Notes: generated by a model from the sequence alone, not told the origin. DNA of 64,000 nucleotides from Gigaspora margarita (GCA_009809945.1 WTPW01003022.1:230188-294187); one strand, 5' to 3'. Positions 34,618-46,485 are shown, numbered from the stretch's first letter. Program-made: numbers and translations.

Positions 34618-35178
34618 TATTACAGTACCGGATGCCTTCTTTAAATCCAGTAAAGTAACAATCACATGGCTCCTGAGATCCCTTTCTGTGGGCGTGAAGT
34701 AGTGTGCAAGAGGAAAGTATAGTTTCCTTTATGTCTGTAGGAACACTATATACTTCTCTAAAGCAGTTCGATATAAATCAACAATAGATTTTGGATAGTT
34801 TATTAATTGACAAAAGGGCTATTCCAAGGTGTCTGTTTCTTAGAAATCCCAAGAGTTTATTAATAATAATGAGGAGGAGATAAGAGAAATAAGATAATAT
34901 AAAATACAATATCTGGAACTATCTAAAACTAAGAGAAATATAAAGAGTTTATATAGTTATTGAGCCAAGCGTCACTATGCGTCATTATGCATTGTTATGC
35001 ATCACTATGCATTACTATGCATTGCTATGAATCACTATGTGTTACTATGCGTCATTATGCATTATTGTGCATCATTTTGCATATTACAATTACTAAATAC
35101 AGTTATTACAAATTTTACTTATTAATTTCTAATTTTTCAACTAATTTCTACCAAAATTATTAAAACTATTCTATAACA
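34618..35178 (-). repeat. Gypsy 3' LTR
   Basis: Copy of the LTR at 46760. On the minus strand it starts TGTTATAGAATAG and ends CTGTAATA (CTGTAACA in the other copy). It contains an 11-bp minisatellite of ATGCATCACTA variants at about 34966-35085. The short ORF there is a by-product. Confidence 0.9.
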
Positions 35179-35196
35179 TTTCTCTCCCCTTTAAGA
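35179..35196 (-). other. Polypurine tract of the gypsy element
   Basis: On the minus strand, AAAGGGGAGAGAAA directly precedes the LTR start TGTTATAG. This is the plus-strand primer of reverse transcription. Confidence 0.8.
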
Positions 35197-35544
35197 ATGA
35201 ACTCCATGAGTTCTGGTCTGGGTCAAGACTTGAGAGAAGTCAGCTTCTGTTAACCTTGTAATCATGGTATGTGTAATATAGGTAGTTCGAGAGATGTTTT
35301 CTAGGGATCGGTTAGAGAAAAGTAACTTCATCTGTTTGGCACCTTTCAAGGTATCTCAGGTTTTTCTTTCACCTTGAGTTTTCTCAATTATAGATTGGAT
35401 ATCTTCATAAGCATTAGGGTATTTTCTATAAGATCACCAAGGCAATAATAAGCTTTAAGTAGTTTGGTTTGATCTTGTCTGTTTCTTGTGCGAGTATTTA
35501 TTCGTTTAAGAATTTTTTGTAATTTTTCTTGATATGTAGTGTCA

Positions 35545-35741
35545 CAGATCATAATGAAATACAGGGGTTCGATTAAAAATATAAGCTCTACTAAAATCCA
35601 CCTATACTCTTTTTCAAATAACCCTAACTCTAAATCCTAACTTAACTATAAAAAAACCTAACAAAAAAGACCCAAAAAATATTTAAAAATCAGTCATAAA
35701 ATAAGTTCAATTTCATTATGATCTGATTTCATTATGATCTG
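35545..35741. repeat. Small inverted repeat in gypsy 3' region
   Basis: CAGATCATAATGAAAT (35545-35560) is mirrored twice at the right, as two tandem copies of ATTTCATTATGATCTG (35710-35725 and 35726-35741). Probably a small MITE with one end duplicated. Confidence 0.6.
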
Positions 35742-35776
35742 CCACATGTAGTTCCAGTGTACGAAGGAGTAGATAT

Positions 35777-36205
35777 CTAAGTCAAGGGTCCACTTGGGTG
35801 AGAGATATCCTGCACTATTTTAACTAGTTTTTCAGATAATGGAACTTCTATAGCAGGAGTAATTTTTTCTTGGTTAGCACTTAGAAACGATGAGGTTTCT
35901 TCTTGTACGTCTTTCAATTTTAAATTTAAGTGTACTTCCTCTAGGTTATTTACTTCTAGTTGGTCAATTTCTAGTAGCTCTGTATCTATTAGAGTATCTA
36001 AAAAATTATTTGAGTCTAACTCTGAGAAAGAAGTAACTAGATTAGTAAGGTCAATAGTCTGTGTAATGTCATTATTGTTACATAACTATATGCATTGTTT
36101 AGTAATATACAAAGAATTATTTTGAGTGGTATTGTCTTGTTTCCAGATTTGAAAAAGATTTTGGAGTGCCAATAAGGTTTGGGTTTGGAGTGTAGGAGTG
36201 GTCAT
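35777..36205 (-). pseudogene. Extra ORF between integrase and 3' LTR
   Basis: Reads from ATG at 36205 (MTTPTLQTQTLLALQNLFQI) to a TAG at 35777, about 142 codons with a single in-frame TAG near codon 43. The product is acidic, with Leu/Asp/Glu-rich repeats (LDSNNFLDTLIDTELLEI), and looks soluble with no membrane segment. It lies where some retroelements carry env or an accessory gene. I do not recognise the family. Its preservation is similar to that of pol, which argues it was once coding. Confidence 0.55.
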
Positions 36206-36340
36206 TTTTAGAAAATTTTCAAAAGGGGGCAGTTGTATAAATATATTTTAAGGTTATATGAGTTAAATTGTGTGTTTCATCCTCTTGTAGATTAAATTTC
36301 TTCTAGAAATTTAAGGAGAGTCAATTACAACTATTGGTTT

Positions 36341-37440
36341 CTACATTTGTGGCTCATAATATCTAGCAAGACGGTCACTATTATAATATTTTTGTAAAAT
36401 TTTTCCTTCTATAGTGTGTAATTTATAAGCACTATTGTCTAATTTCTCATGGATTAGGAGAGGTCCAAATCTCTTATCCTCAAATTTGGCTAAGCAGGAG
36501 GCTTCTAATTCCTTTCTTTGTATCCATACTTTATCTCCAATTTCGAATGTTTCTATTCGAGTATTGGTATCAAAACAGACTTTCTGTTTTTGTTGTAACT
36601 TTTTAGTATTTTGTCTGGCCTGATTCTGATAAGTGGGTAATTTTTCTATTAAGTCATATGCTTGTTGAAGAATACTTTCTTGTAAGTCTATTTTATTGTC
36701 TATTTCTGTAGGTTCTACTAGGAAAAGTGCTTCAATTGGTAGGGTAGCATATCTTTTATATATAAGTTGAAAGGGATATATCCTGTAGTAGCATGCCTTT
36801 TTGTTCGATATGCTAAAAGAACAGCAGTATATACAAATCCCAATCATTATTACCTTTTACTTTTGCAAGTAATTCACACAAAGTTCTATTGAATCTTTCT
36901 ATCATACCATTTGTCTAAGGGTGGTAAGGAGAAGAGAATTTATGCTTACTAAGAAACTTTTTACAGAGAATTCTAATAGTTTCACTAATAAAATTATATC
37001 CTTGGTCTGATAGAATAATTTTAGGAGTTCCATGTCTACAGACTATCTCTTCAAAGATAAACTGTGCAAGTGTATTAGCACTAGTATCTGGAACAGCATG
37101 AGCTTCTGGCCATCATGTTAGGTATTTAGTAACAACAATTATATATCTATTGTTTTGTTTAGTTATAGGCAGAGGATCTACAAGATCAATTCCAACACAT
37201 TGAAAAGCTCTTCCAATTTGTATCGGGTGTAAAGGTTCTTTTCTATGACCTTTTTGTCTTCTTTGATATACTTCACAAGTTTTCACATATTCTTGTATAT
37301 CTTGATACATTTGATCCCAATAATAATGTTCGGATATTTTATAGTATTCCATTGGTTCCATTGGCTCCATTGGTTTGCAAGTTTTTCAATGGAGTATATC
37401 TATTGCCAACCCTGCCTGGGTCATAAGTCTTTTTCGTTCT
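36341..37440 (-). pseudogene. Gypsy integrase
   Basis: Near 37370 an H2C2-like start (YYWDQMYQDIQEYVKTCEVYQ) has Tyr in place of the last Cys. The DDE core follows: VGIDLVDPLP (first Asp), KIILSDQGYNF (second Asp, near 37005) and NGMIERFNRT (Glu, near 36895). A TGA near 37117 and a TAG near 36916 interrupt it. The C-terminal part (36847-36341) has FEIGDKVWIQRKE and RFGPLLIHEKL, the chromatin/DNA-binding tail typical of gypsy integrases. It would insert the cDNA into the genome. Confidence 0.88.
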
Positions 37441-37559
37441 TGGTCAGTAAATTCATTTGGAATTTGGTCTGTATCCAAATAATGATACAGATTATATAAT
37501 ATTGGTCAAGATTCATGAAGTTTATTTGGGTTGGTAGTCTGAGTCAGTAAACAGGAAAG

Positions 37560-38160
37560 AGCATCAACATTGAAATAAATTCAGCCTGGTTTATGAACAA
37601 TTTCAAAGTTATATGGTTGCAGCTTCAAAATCCATCTTCTAATTCTTCCATTAGGTTCAGCAGTACGTAACCATTTTAATACTGAATGGTCTATAAACTA
37701 AGATAAATTTGGTAGTACCTAAATATTTATAGAAATGTTCTATAGCCCACACAACTGCAGCACATTCAAGTTCAGTAGCTGCATAGTTCATTTCTTCTTT
37801 GCATAGACTTTTGCTAGCATAGGCAATAGGGTGTTCTTTTCTGTTTCTATCTAGTTGGCTTAGTGTAGCTCCAAAGCCATTGTAAGAAGCATCAGTGGCG
37901 AGTATAAATGTCTGTTTAAAATTAGGGTTGGCTAGAATAGGAGCAGTAATAAGTCTAGATTTTAATTCTTCAAATACTTTCTGTTGTTTATCCTGCCATC
38001 TATAGGGTTCATCTTTTTGTAAGAGAGAATTTAAAGGGTGAGCTATAGATAAAAAATTTTGAATAAATTGGCAGTAATATCCTGCAAGTCCAAGAAAAGA
38101 TCAAAGAGCTATAAGATTTTTAGCGGCTAAATCCATTGGAAAGCTTCTACTTTTTGAGGG
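37560..38160 (-). pseudogene. Gypsy RNase H domain
   Basis: On the minus strand, FILATDASYNGFGATLSQ, HPIAYASKSL, NYAATELECAAVVWA and FYKYLGTTKFIL give the standard gypsy RNase H order with catalytic Asp and Glu. It lies directly after RT. Small frameshifts occur near 37690 and 38110. It degrades the RNA strand during reverse transcription. Confidence 0.85.
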
Positions 38161-39010
38161 TTAGGGGCAATTCCTCGAGCAGAAATTAGATGTTCTAAGA
38201 GTAGTTAGTGCATCCAAAAAGTACATTTATCTATGTTAAGTCTGAGTTCAGCCTGTCTAATTCTATTGAATATTCTTTGTAAATGGGTTAAGTGTTCATT
38301 AAATCTCTTGGAATAAACAATTGTATCATCTAAATACAACTACAAATTTCCATGCATTTCTCTTATATACATGGTCCATTAGTCTTTGAAAGGTTGCAGG
38401 GGCATTACAAAGACCCAAAGGCATTATATTAAATTCATAAATCCCATATTGTGTGGTGAAAGCAGTCTTTTCTTTGTCCTGTAGATCCATGGCAACTTGC
38501 CAATATCCATTTGCAAGATCAAGAGTAGAGAACCAAGAGCATCCTGAAAGAGTATTAAGCATTTCATCAATGTGAGATAAGGAATAAGCATCCTTTTTGG
38601 TAATAGCATTGAGCTTTCTGTAGTCTATACAGAATTTAATTTGCCATTTTTCTTTTGTACTAGCACAACAGGAGAGGCCCAAGGGCTATCAGAGGTCTGG
38701 ATAAGCTTATGCTCTAACATTCTTTGTAGTTCAGTTTGTATAAATTCTTGTTCATTTGGAGGTACAGAGTAGGAACAAGAGCAGATGGAGTGTACATCCT
38801 CAGTATATATTTGGTGAGTAACCAAATCAATTTGTACTAGCTCAGTTATATCAGTTGCAAAAAGGTCTGCAAATTCTTCTAATAGTTTTTGAAAAGCTAG
38901 GCCTTGTTCTTTGTTAAGTGGTCCAATATTTAAAGAGGTATGAGTCGATAGAGTATATTCCTCATGTTCAAGGACAATAGTATTTACATGTCTTGGTATA
39001 AGAGTTAGGT
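38160..39010 (-). pseudogene. Gypsy reverse transcriptase
   Basis: The minus-strand reading contains YSVPPNEQEFIQTELQRML, SDSPWASPVVLVQKKNGK, FCIDYRKLNAIT, WFSTLDLANGYWQ (motif A Asp), TQYGIYEFNIMPLGLCNAPATFQ (motif B) and, after a one-base shift near 38345, YLDDTIVYSK (motif C). This is a complete set of gypsy RT motifs with two frameshifts. The upstream part from 39010 carries the protease-RT spacer (FADLFATDITELVQIDL). Confidence 0.9.
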
Positions 39011-39269
39011 CTGGATCAGCAGGTAGTTTATGATCCTGCCTAGGATTCTCTAAAAATTTTGACAGAACATGTCCAAGGCATTAACTCATTGGCGAGCATT
39101 TTGAGCTTCTCTTTGAAAAAAGCGTAGGAAGGTAGCATTTGCAGTTTCTAAGGTTTGGATCCTTGCTTGCAATTGTTCTATTAATTTGCCTTGTTCATGG
39201 ACTTGTAATTGGAGCTAGCAAAAATTGAATTTATCATCTAGTTCAATAATTTCATTAGCAGAGGAGGGC

Positions 39270-40369
39270 TATTCTCTGGTTCCTTAATAATGTTATTAAC
39301 AGGTGGGACATATATTTCTGGTTCTGGATGTTTGCAATCATTACAATATCCTTGGGGTTTGGAGTCAATTCTTCTTGGTGTTTGACATGCAAGCATTCTA
39401 AACAAAGGGTAAAGGAACTGAAAAATTTTGACATATTATAGCAAGAGCTTATTTCTGGTTATAATCTGGGTGACTTGTATCAAAGGATTCATCTAAGATA
39501 GCTTGTAATGGGTTAGCATCATTTTTTGTAAAATGTTTAATTTAGCTTGCAATATAAGTTGCATTTCATAATGATTCCATAGTTGGGTTATTTAATCTAA
39601 TACTAGAGGTTCTAAAGTCTAGGTAATTGTCTGGTCATTTTTATCCAAAAGGATTTTTGCAAGGCAGTAAATTCTGGTTTGGTTCATTTCATACTGGTGT
39701 CCAGCATTTTGAGTTGATTCTGTATAATATTGGATTCTAGTCCAAAGATTATAATTGTGATTATACTGAACACCCTAGCTAGCTTTGTAAGTATAGAGGT
39801 ATTCTAATTCACAGAACCATAATTCTTCTCGAAGGCATTTTAGATCTAGTGTCAGATTTATCACATATTTTACAATTGACAAGCATTCCTTTTCCTTCAC
39901 CTTGGGTAAAGAAAAAGATACTTTGAGGGTCCTCTTGATCTAAGGCACAATGGTAATCTATATAGCATCCTGGGCAGACAAGTTTTTTTTCAAGAAGTTT
40001 AAGAGATTCAGGTCTATTAGGAACTTTGTATTGGCAACAATGGTGGGTACAGCGAGGGCTAGGGTTAGGTAGATGTTAGTCATCGACTTAATCAAGGGTA
40101 TATCTACACTGAAAAACCAAGTTTTGTCTTTTCCAAGTAGTAAAAGAGCAATAAGCTTCAATATGACTAGGTGTACTGCATCCTCTGCAGATATTATTTG
40201 GGCAATTCTTATATAAGTGATAAGGGTCATGGCAAGTAGGGCAAGTAGCACATCTTGGAGCTTGTCTAGGGCATTTAACAGAAATATGGCCTAATCCTAG
40301 ACATCTGTTGCATTGGTTGGTAGGACTGTTTGCAAAGAAATAATCAGAAGAACTACAATTTTCACAGAC
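39270..40369 (-). pseudogene. Cys/His-rich region between protease and RT
   Basis: From 40369 the minus strand reads VCENC, then three knuckles with CX2CX4HX4C spacing: CNRCLGLGHISVKC, CPTCHDPYHLYKNC and CRGCSTPSHIEAYC. After stops near 40090 and 40075 come CTHHCCQYK, VCPGCYIDYHC and NCKICDKSD (about 40040-39860), a second set of Cys pairs like a PHD or ZZ finger. Farther down, CLECLHVKHQ and GYCNDCKHPEP (about 39400-39340) add two more pairs. Such a region is not standard between gypsy PR and RT. It may bind RNA or DNA; function unknown. Confidence 0.65.
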
Positions 40370-41159
40370 ATCATCAGCGAATTATATATATGTAATCTTA
40401 CGTAAGATATTACGGCTCATAATATGACAAAAATCTTACATTTGATATGATTTATTATGTAATATATTATGTCATATTACGGTAATATTACAGTTATTAT
40501 TTCAAAATATTTTGAAATATATTGCAAATAAAAAAATGCAAAATTACCCCCTACAGGGGTCGTGTACTAATGCAGATTAATAAACTAATGCGTGCAGGAG
40601 GTAATATTTTGATATTTTCGCATTGTTTTGCAATATTTTGCAAATTTTCGCAAATTTTCAAAATTTTTTAAAAAATAAATAAACGATATACATTTTCACA
40701 TAATCATGCTTTTTTACAGGTTTTCGCAATATTTTGCACAGTTTCGCAATTTAATATAAAATTTTATATTTTTTATTTATTATTAAATTTTAATTATATT
40801 TAAAAATTTTTGAACAATATTACATATTATATTATATATTATATTTTAAATATTATACATTCTTTACAGTATTATTTTTACATTATTACATATTATTTTA
40901 AATACTTACAAATATTTTAAACTACTTTCACACTTTGTTGCATCTAATTCTATTACTATATACAAAAAACTAACCCTACACACTTATTTTTGTTCACCCT
41001 ATAGTTAGCTATTATCTTCGCTTCTTTGTTTTCTATTGTCTTCGCTTTGGTTTTGTTTTGGCTATAACCTTCATTTTGCTCTCTTTTTCTAAATACTTCA
41101 GAGAAATGAAAAATAAAAAAAACATTTCTCAGAAGGATAAAACAAACAAAAAACAAAAT

Positions 41160-42440
41160 GTAAGCAAACTAAATAAAAAAAATAAATGAAGCCCCAAATT
41201 TTCCATTTCTTTAAGTTTATATTCTTACAATTTAGAAATCGTCGAAGGTTTTCTCAAAGTGCTGAAATAAATAAAAAAAATAAAAATTAAAGGAATAAGT
41301 AAAAAGAAAACAAACACAAAAAATGAAATATAAGCAAACTGAATAAAAAAATAAAACCCAAATCTCTATTTTTCTAAAGTAGAGTTTGTGACAACATTGC
41401 CGAAATTAAGTTGTATATATTCTTGCAAAGTGCTGGAAAAGTCTGGGTTTGCTTGCAAAGTGTCGAAAAAGCCTAGATTATTTTTCTTACAAAGTTCCAG
41501 AATAAAATAAATTAATAAAAAAAATAAAAAAAAAACAAAAACACAAACAAAAAGCACAAAAACGTTAAGCGAAAAAAAAAATGAAGTACTAACTAAACCT
41601 TGATTTCTTTAAAGAGGTGTTCTTCGAAATTTAAAAATTGTTGGTGAAATCAGTTGTGTGTTCTTGCAATGTGTCGGAAGGCTGAGTTGGCTTGCACATA
41701 GTTTTGAAAAGTTGTTAGATTTTTTGCAAAGTGCCAAAAGTTAGGGTTGTTGTTTTTGTAGAAATAAAATAAAAAAATTAAAAAATAATAAATGAAAAAA
41801 ATGAAAAAACAAAATGAAACTAAACAAAACTAAATGAAACTAAACTAAACTAAACAAAATGAAACGAACAAAAAAAAACAAACTGAAAATGAAAAAACAA
41901 TGTAAAATTGATAGAAGATCTAAATAATATACAAAAAAAATAAACAAAGATCTAATCTGATTTTGTACTATGATCATTGAAACATTTCAAAACATTTCGA
42001 AACATTTTAAAAATAATAGTCAAACGCGTCCTTGGTGTGATCTAGGATACAGATCTACTGATCTAGCTTGATTTTTTAGTTCTAAAATATTTTGAAACAA
42101 TTCGAAATGTAAAAAAAAAGAAGAAAAAAACAAGAGAAAAAAAANNNNNNNNNNNNNNNNNNNNNNNNNNNNNNNNNNNNNNNNNNNNNNNNNNNNNNNN
42201 NNNNNNNNNNNNNNNNNNNNNNNNNNNNNNNNNNNNNNNNNNNNNNNNNNNNNNNNNNNNNNNNNNNNNNNNNNNNNNNNNNNNNNNNNNNNNNNNNNNN
42301 NNNNNNNNNNNNNNNNNNNNNNNNNNNNNNNNNNNNNNNNNNNNNNNNNNNNNNNNNNNNNNNNNNNNNNNNNNNNNNNNNNNNNNNNNNNNNNNNNNNN
42401 NNNNNNNNNNNNNNNNNNNNNNNNNNNNNNNNNNNNNNNN

Positions 42441-42478
<38 letters not shown>

Positions 42479-42780
42479 TAGCGAATTTTTGTAATTGTTA
42501 AAGATCTTTTAATTGTTATATATCGTTTAATAAAAAAATAGATCTAATTATAAACAAAAGATCTAATCTGATCTTTTTGTAGTCAGAATTTGAATATTAT
42601 TGAACTATTTCGAACCATTTCAAACTAAAGATTTACTGATCCAGCTTGGTTTCCTAGTTCTAAAATATTTTGAAAGGGGTCCGAAATATTTCATAATATA
42701 TTTCGAAATATTTCAAAATTATTTTCGTAATATTTCAAAAATTTGATATTTTGAAATATTTTGAAATATATTACGTAATA
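41160..42780. repeat. Degenerate tandem units inside the TIR element
   Basis: Units of about 150-250 bp containing TTCTTGCAAAGTG and TTTCTTTAAAG recur between 41180 and 41770. A second block (GATCTAATCTGATTTT … TTCTAAAATATTTTGAAA) occurs directly repeated at about 41949-42100 and 42566-42680 on either side of the gap. Confidence 0.55.
42145..42440. other. Assembly gap (296 N)
   Basis: The N run sits between an A-run and a 35-base T-run, suggesting that homopolymer or inverted sequence defeated assembly. Confidence 0.99.
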
Positions 42781-43224
42781 TTTTGCTTATATTATAGTTC
42801 ATAAGACCTTACATAAGATTACACTATTATAAATTTGCTGATGATGTTGTTTAAGGGCTTTTCTATTTTTGCAGCATGACTGTTGGATAGTCCATTCATC
42901 ATCCTTAGGTGGAGGAGATTGGTCTGAGTCTTCAAGGTTAAAAGTATAGGCTTCTCTAGGGTACAAATATTCTGGTTCATAAATGTCTAATTCATCTGAG
43001 TTAGTAACAGTAGGTTGACTAGAAAGAGGTTGATTACTTTTATAAGTCATAGGGATAGTATGTTTCTTGTTTTCCCATCTAAAAGTATAGTGACTATTTT
43101 TCTAGTTATAATTTGCTTCAACTTTTTGGTTCCAATCATTACCTAAGAGAACAGAAAGGAGGTAGTGTCTACTACTTCTACAGTAAGAAGAATATGGTGC
43201 AAACAGATTAGTTGCATCAAATTT

Positions 43225-43537
43225 TTATAGTAGTACTGAAAATTTTGTCAATTATTTACTTATAAAATTGAATTTGATTGATCAAAATTTTATATATTTT
43301 TTAATTTTTTTATATATAGTGCGAAAATTTTAAAAACTTATAAATTTAAAATTATATCTTCTCAATAACAAGCAACAAATTCTTAAAATAAAATATGTAA
43401 TTTGATAGATATTGTCAAAAGCTATCAAATTACGTATTTTATTTTGCAACTTTAAATTTTTTTATTGAGTAAATACAATTTAAAAAAATAATTAAATCGA
43501 TTTGATATCTTTAAACTGTTCATACCATAGTAACATA
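43225..43537. other. AT-rich inserted DNA with hairpin
   Basis: This stretch interrupts the protease coding region. AAATAAAATATGTAATTTGAT near 43388 pairs with its complement near 43425, forming a strong hairpin. Likely another small MITE, with ends (ATCAAATTT-like) that are only weakly matched. Confidence 0.45.
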
Positions 43538-43545
43538 GTCTATTT

Positions 43546-43777
43546 AGGACCCCAAATAATCTATGAGAGGTTATATTTGAGGATCATAGTAAAAATTTTT
43601 TCTGTTAGCAGTTCTATTTTGGTATATATTAGCTACATTTCAAATATCAGGTACCAACTTTGGTATTGGTTACCAATTTTCAAAATGTAAGCTTTCAAAA
43701 ATACAAAACCTTTTTCAAAGCAACGCTCTCTAAAAAAAATAAATAAAATAAAAAAAAATAAAATGGAACCAACGCTC

Positions 43778-43810
<33 letters not shown>

Positions 43811-44024
43811 AAACCTATACTCACAATTTCCATTACCACTTTTTAAATATAACATTTAAAAAAATTATCCTGTTACTATTTTTTCAAATATACTCATTTT
43901 GCCCATTACCCATTTTCAAATATAACCTTTTTACCCAATACCTACTTTTCAAATATAATCTTTAAAAATAGCCCTCTGTTAGCAATTTTTCAAATATGAC
44001 ATTACATAGATTGTTCAGGGTCCT
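43546..44024. mobile_element. hAT MITE with AGGACCCC ends, second copy
   Basis: Ends are AGGACCCCAAATAATCTATG and the complement of AGGACCCTGAACAATCTATG. A perfect 8-bp duplication GTCTATTT lies at 43538-43545 and 44025-44032. It is related by end sequence to 32218-32514. The interior includes an A-run (43783-43808) and short AT repeats, with no transposase. Confidence 0.92.
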
Positions 44025-44559
44025 GTCTATTTCAACAGATAAGTCTTTTATGATTCCCAAAGGTTAAGTAGAGGTTCCAACAGCAGGTACAATAAGACTA
44101 TTGGAAGCCTTTTCAATAGTTAAACCAAGTTCTTTAACTGTTTTGTGAGAAACCATACTAATAGAGGCACCACTATCAATAATAGCTTGGTAGGGTTTAT
44201 ATTACAAAGAAATATTACACTTGACAGGTGTAGTATAAGCAGGGGTTTGAACAAGATTGGCATTTTTGGCTTCTTCATAGAGGTGAGCAGCCAAAGCACC
44301 TCTAATGGATGAGTTGCTAAGAAATGTTTCCCATTTATTAACAGTAAAAAAAGGTGTTTGAGTCTGATTTTGTATAAGGCAATTAACACTTTGATGGTAG
44401 GGAGAAGGTGACCGATTAGAAGAATTTTGGTTTGAGCGATAATTATCATCATTTCTGTTTCTATAATTATCATCCCTGGATCAGCTTCTAGGGCGGTAAT
44501 TGTCACGACTATGAGAGCAATTTTTGTTGTTATAATCATAGTTAGAGAACAGTTATTCT

Positions 44560-46485
44560 GGTCTCTATTTTGATTGTTATTGCGATTCTGATTTCTATTA
44601 TTATTGTTATAATTATAATTATTATTATTATTATTATTACAAGAGTTAGATCCTTGTCATTAGTCCTGTTTTTTACTATTACAATCACGAATAAAGTGTC
44701 TAGTATGTCCACAATAATAACAGATAGGAGGTTCTTTCATTCAAGGGGTTTGGGCATGGTTGTCAGCATAATTACAGAAGAAGGGGTAGTAGTGGGCTGT
44801 GTTTGGGCCAAATTAATACTAAGCTTAGCAATTTGGTCAGTAATTTGTTGGATGGCTTGGTCAGTATTGGTTGAAGGGGTAGTCATTAACTTTCCAGTTT
44901 CCTATCTGAGGGCTCCTTCAATAGCATCAGCTAGAGTATTAGGTATAGCAGCTTGAACATTAACCAAGTATTCAGGGCGTAGTCCTTGGATGAAAAGTTG
45001 TTTAACAAAATTAGCAAGAAAAAGGCTATCTGGGTCCACTTTCCTTTGTAGTGTTCAGATCTAATTAACATATCCATTCACAGTCTTAGTAGGTCCTTGC
45101 TTAATATTAAAAAGTTGTTTTTGCAATATGGCTTTTTGTTTAGTAGTGTAGAAATAGGCTTTAAAAAATGTTGAAAACTTCGGGCTTGATTGCTATCATA
45201 ATTAAAGACATTTGGTTGAGGGTCCAAGGCTTGGTACCATTCTAAAGCAACTTCTTTAAGATATACAGGTGCAAATTGGAGTTTCCTTTCATTACTCCAT
45301 CGGTTAGCAGTAGCAGCTCTTCTAAATTTCTTGAGCTAGTTAGCAGGGTCTTGGGTTCCGTCACCATAAAAATCTGCAACTGTAATAAGAGTTTTTTAGA
45401 GCCTTGTCCAAGTGCAGCAGCAAGGTCAGTTATTGCTTGTGCAGCAGCTTGTAGGGCAATATTGGCCATTTCATTTGGTGGATTAGGAGGTAAGATAGGA
45501 TTTAATTCTAGTACAGCAGGTTGTAAATTTATTTTTTCATATTGTTGAGGTAAGTCAGGTCTAATAATAATAGTTTCTTGGTTTTGAGTATAATAGTCAA
45601 GAGAGTCAGCTAAATTAAAATAGTTAGAAGAAGGATTATTAGGTAATGGAGGTGTATAGTGTGGTGTAATGTCTATGTTAGCAGCAGGGTAAAATTTAAC
45701 TACAGAAGGAGGCAGAGGATTAGTAGTGCAAGCAATAGGAGAAAGGCTTTGTAATATGTGAAGAAACTGGTTAGGTTGAGGAGGTAAAGTAGTTTGTCAA
45801 GTACGATAAAGAGGAATTTCAGAAATAGGTGAAGAAGGAAGTGCAAATTGTTGAGAGAAAAGATTATAAGTAGTATTTTTGTTGTAAGAAAGTAAAGAAG
45901 AACCAATCTGAGGGTTAGCTAATTGTTAGGGCCTAAGTTAAATATAGATATAGGTACTGAAGTTTCAAAATCTAATTCAGTTTCAAATAGTTGGTCCCGA
46001 AAACCAAGTAAAAGATCTTGAGTTCTAAGTCAAGTTGGAGAGAGGGCAAAAGAAGGAAGAAGGTCCTCAATGTAAAGGTCAAGAAGGGTACTATCAAAAT
46101 CATGAAGTAGAGTAGAGGCAAGAGTATAAGAAATATATTCAAATAGTAGCCCAGCAATAACTTTCTTGGGGTCTAGAATGTCGTTATTATAGCGGCAATT
46201 AAAAACAATATCTCTAGCAGCAGCTCTAGTGCTATTATAGTTTTGGGCAGTAACTAGGGCATGATAAGCATCATTTGTCTTTTGGGTATAATGGTGAGCA
46301 AAATAGTTATCTCAGTATAGTTTCCAAAAGCATCGAAAAGAATGGTATAAATTAACAGGAGGGTAACAAACAGGACAAGATAAATCAGGATGAGAAGCTT
46401 GCAGGACTTCTACTGCAAGAGGTGAAGGATAGCTTGTCTTGTGTGCTTCAATTTGTTCTAAATACAGTTGATAAGCTCTATTCAT
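44560..46485 (-). pseudogene. Gypsy gag
   Basis: The minus strand reads from ATG at 46485 (MNRAYQLYLEQIEAHKTSYP) through CPVCYPPVNLYHSF, a Ser/Pro/Asn-rich middle, and the capsid-like core: VYLKEVALEWYQAL, ILQKQLFNIKQGPTKTVNGYV and FVKQLFIQGLRPEYL. It ends with the zinc knuckle CYYCGHTRHFIRDC (CX2CX4HX4C, near 44720-44675). At least six stops and several frameshifts break it. Gag would form the particle and package RNA. An Asn-coding AAT repeat (about 44630-44595) follows the knuckle. Confidence 0.82.

Larger units (their letters stand above)
40368..42847. mobile_element. Large TIR element inside gypsy pol
   Basis: It begins ACATCATCAGC and ends GCTGATGATGT. The inverted repeats continue inward about 50 bp through GTAATCTTACGTAAGAT and its counterpart. 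No ORF; the interior is AT-rich with degenerate repeat units and a gap. Superfamily unknown, because no clear target duplication was seen. It splits the Cys-rich region from the protease part of the gypsy polyprotein. Confidence 0.65.
42848..44400 (-). pseudogene. Gypsy aspartic protease region
   Basis: On the minus strand, AIIDSGASISMVSHKTVKEL (near 44180-44120) holds the catalytic Asp-Ser-Gly. The domain is split by a hAT element (43546-44024) and AT-rich DNA (43225-43537). It then resumes with VVDTTSFLLSLGNDWNQKVEANY and TFRWENKKHTIPMTY (about 43190-43050), the usual end of gypsy proteases. An acidic Pro-rich spacer follows to about 42850. The protease would cleave the Gag-Pol polyprotein. 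Confidence 0.8.

Noticed and set aside
34960-35163. 67-codon Cys/His/Met-rich ORF
   Set aside because: By-product of the 11-bp ATGCATCACTA minisatellite in the LTR.
44570-44956. 128-codon plus-strand ORF, Ile-rich start
   Set aside because: Antisense of gag. The Ile run is the AAT repeat of the Asn-coding tract read on the other strand.
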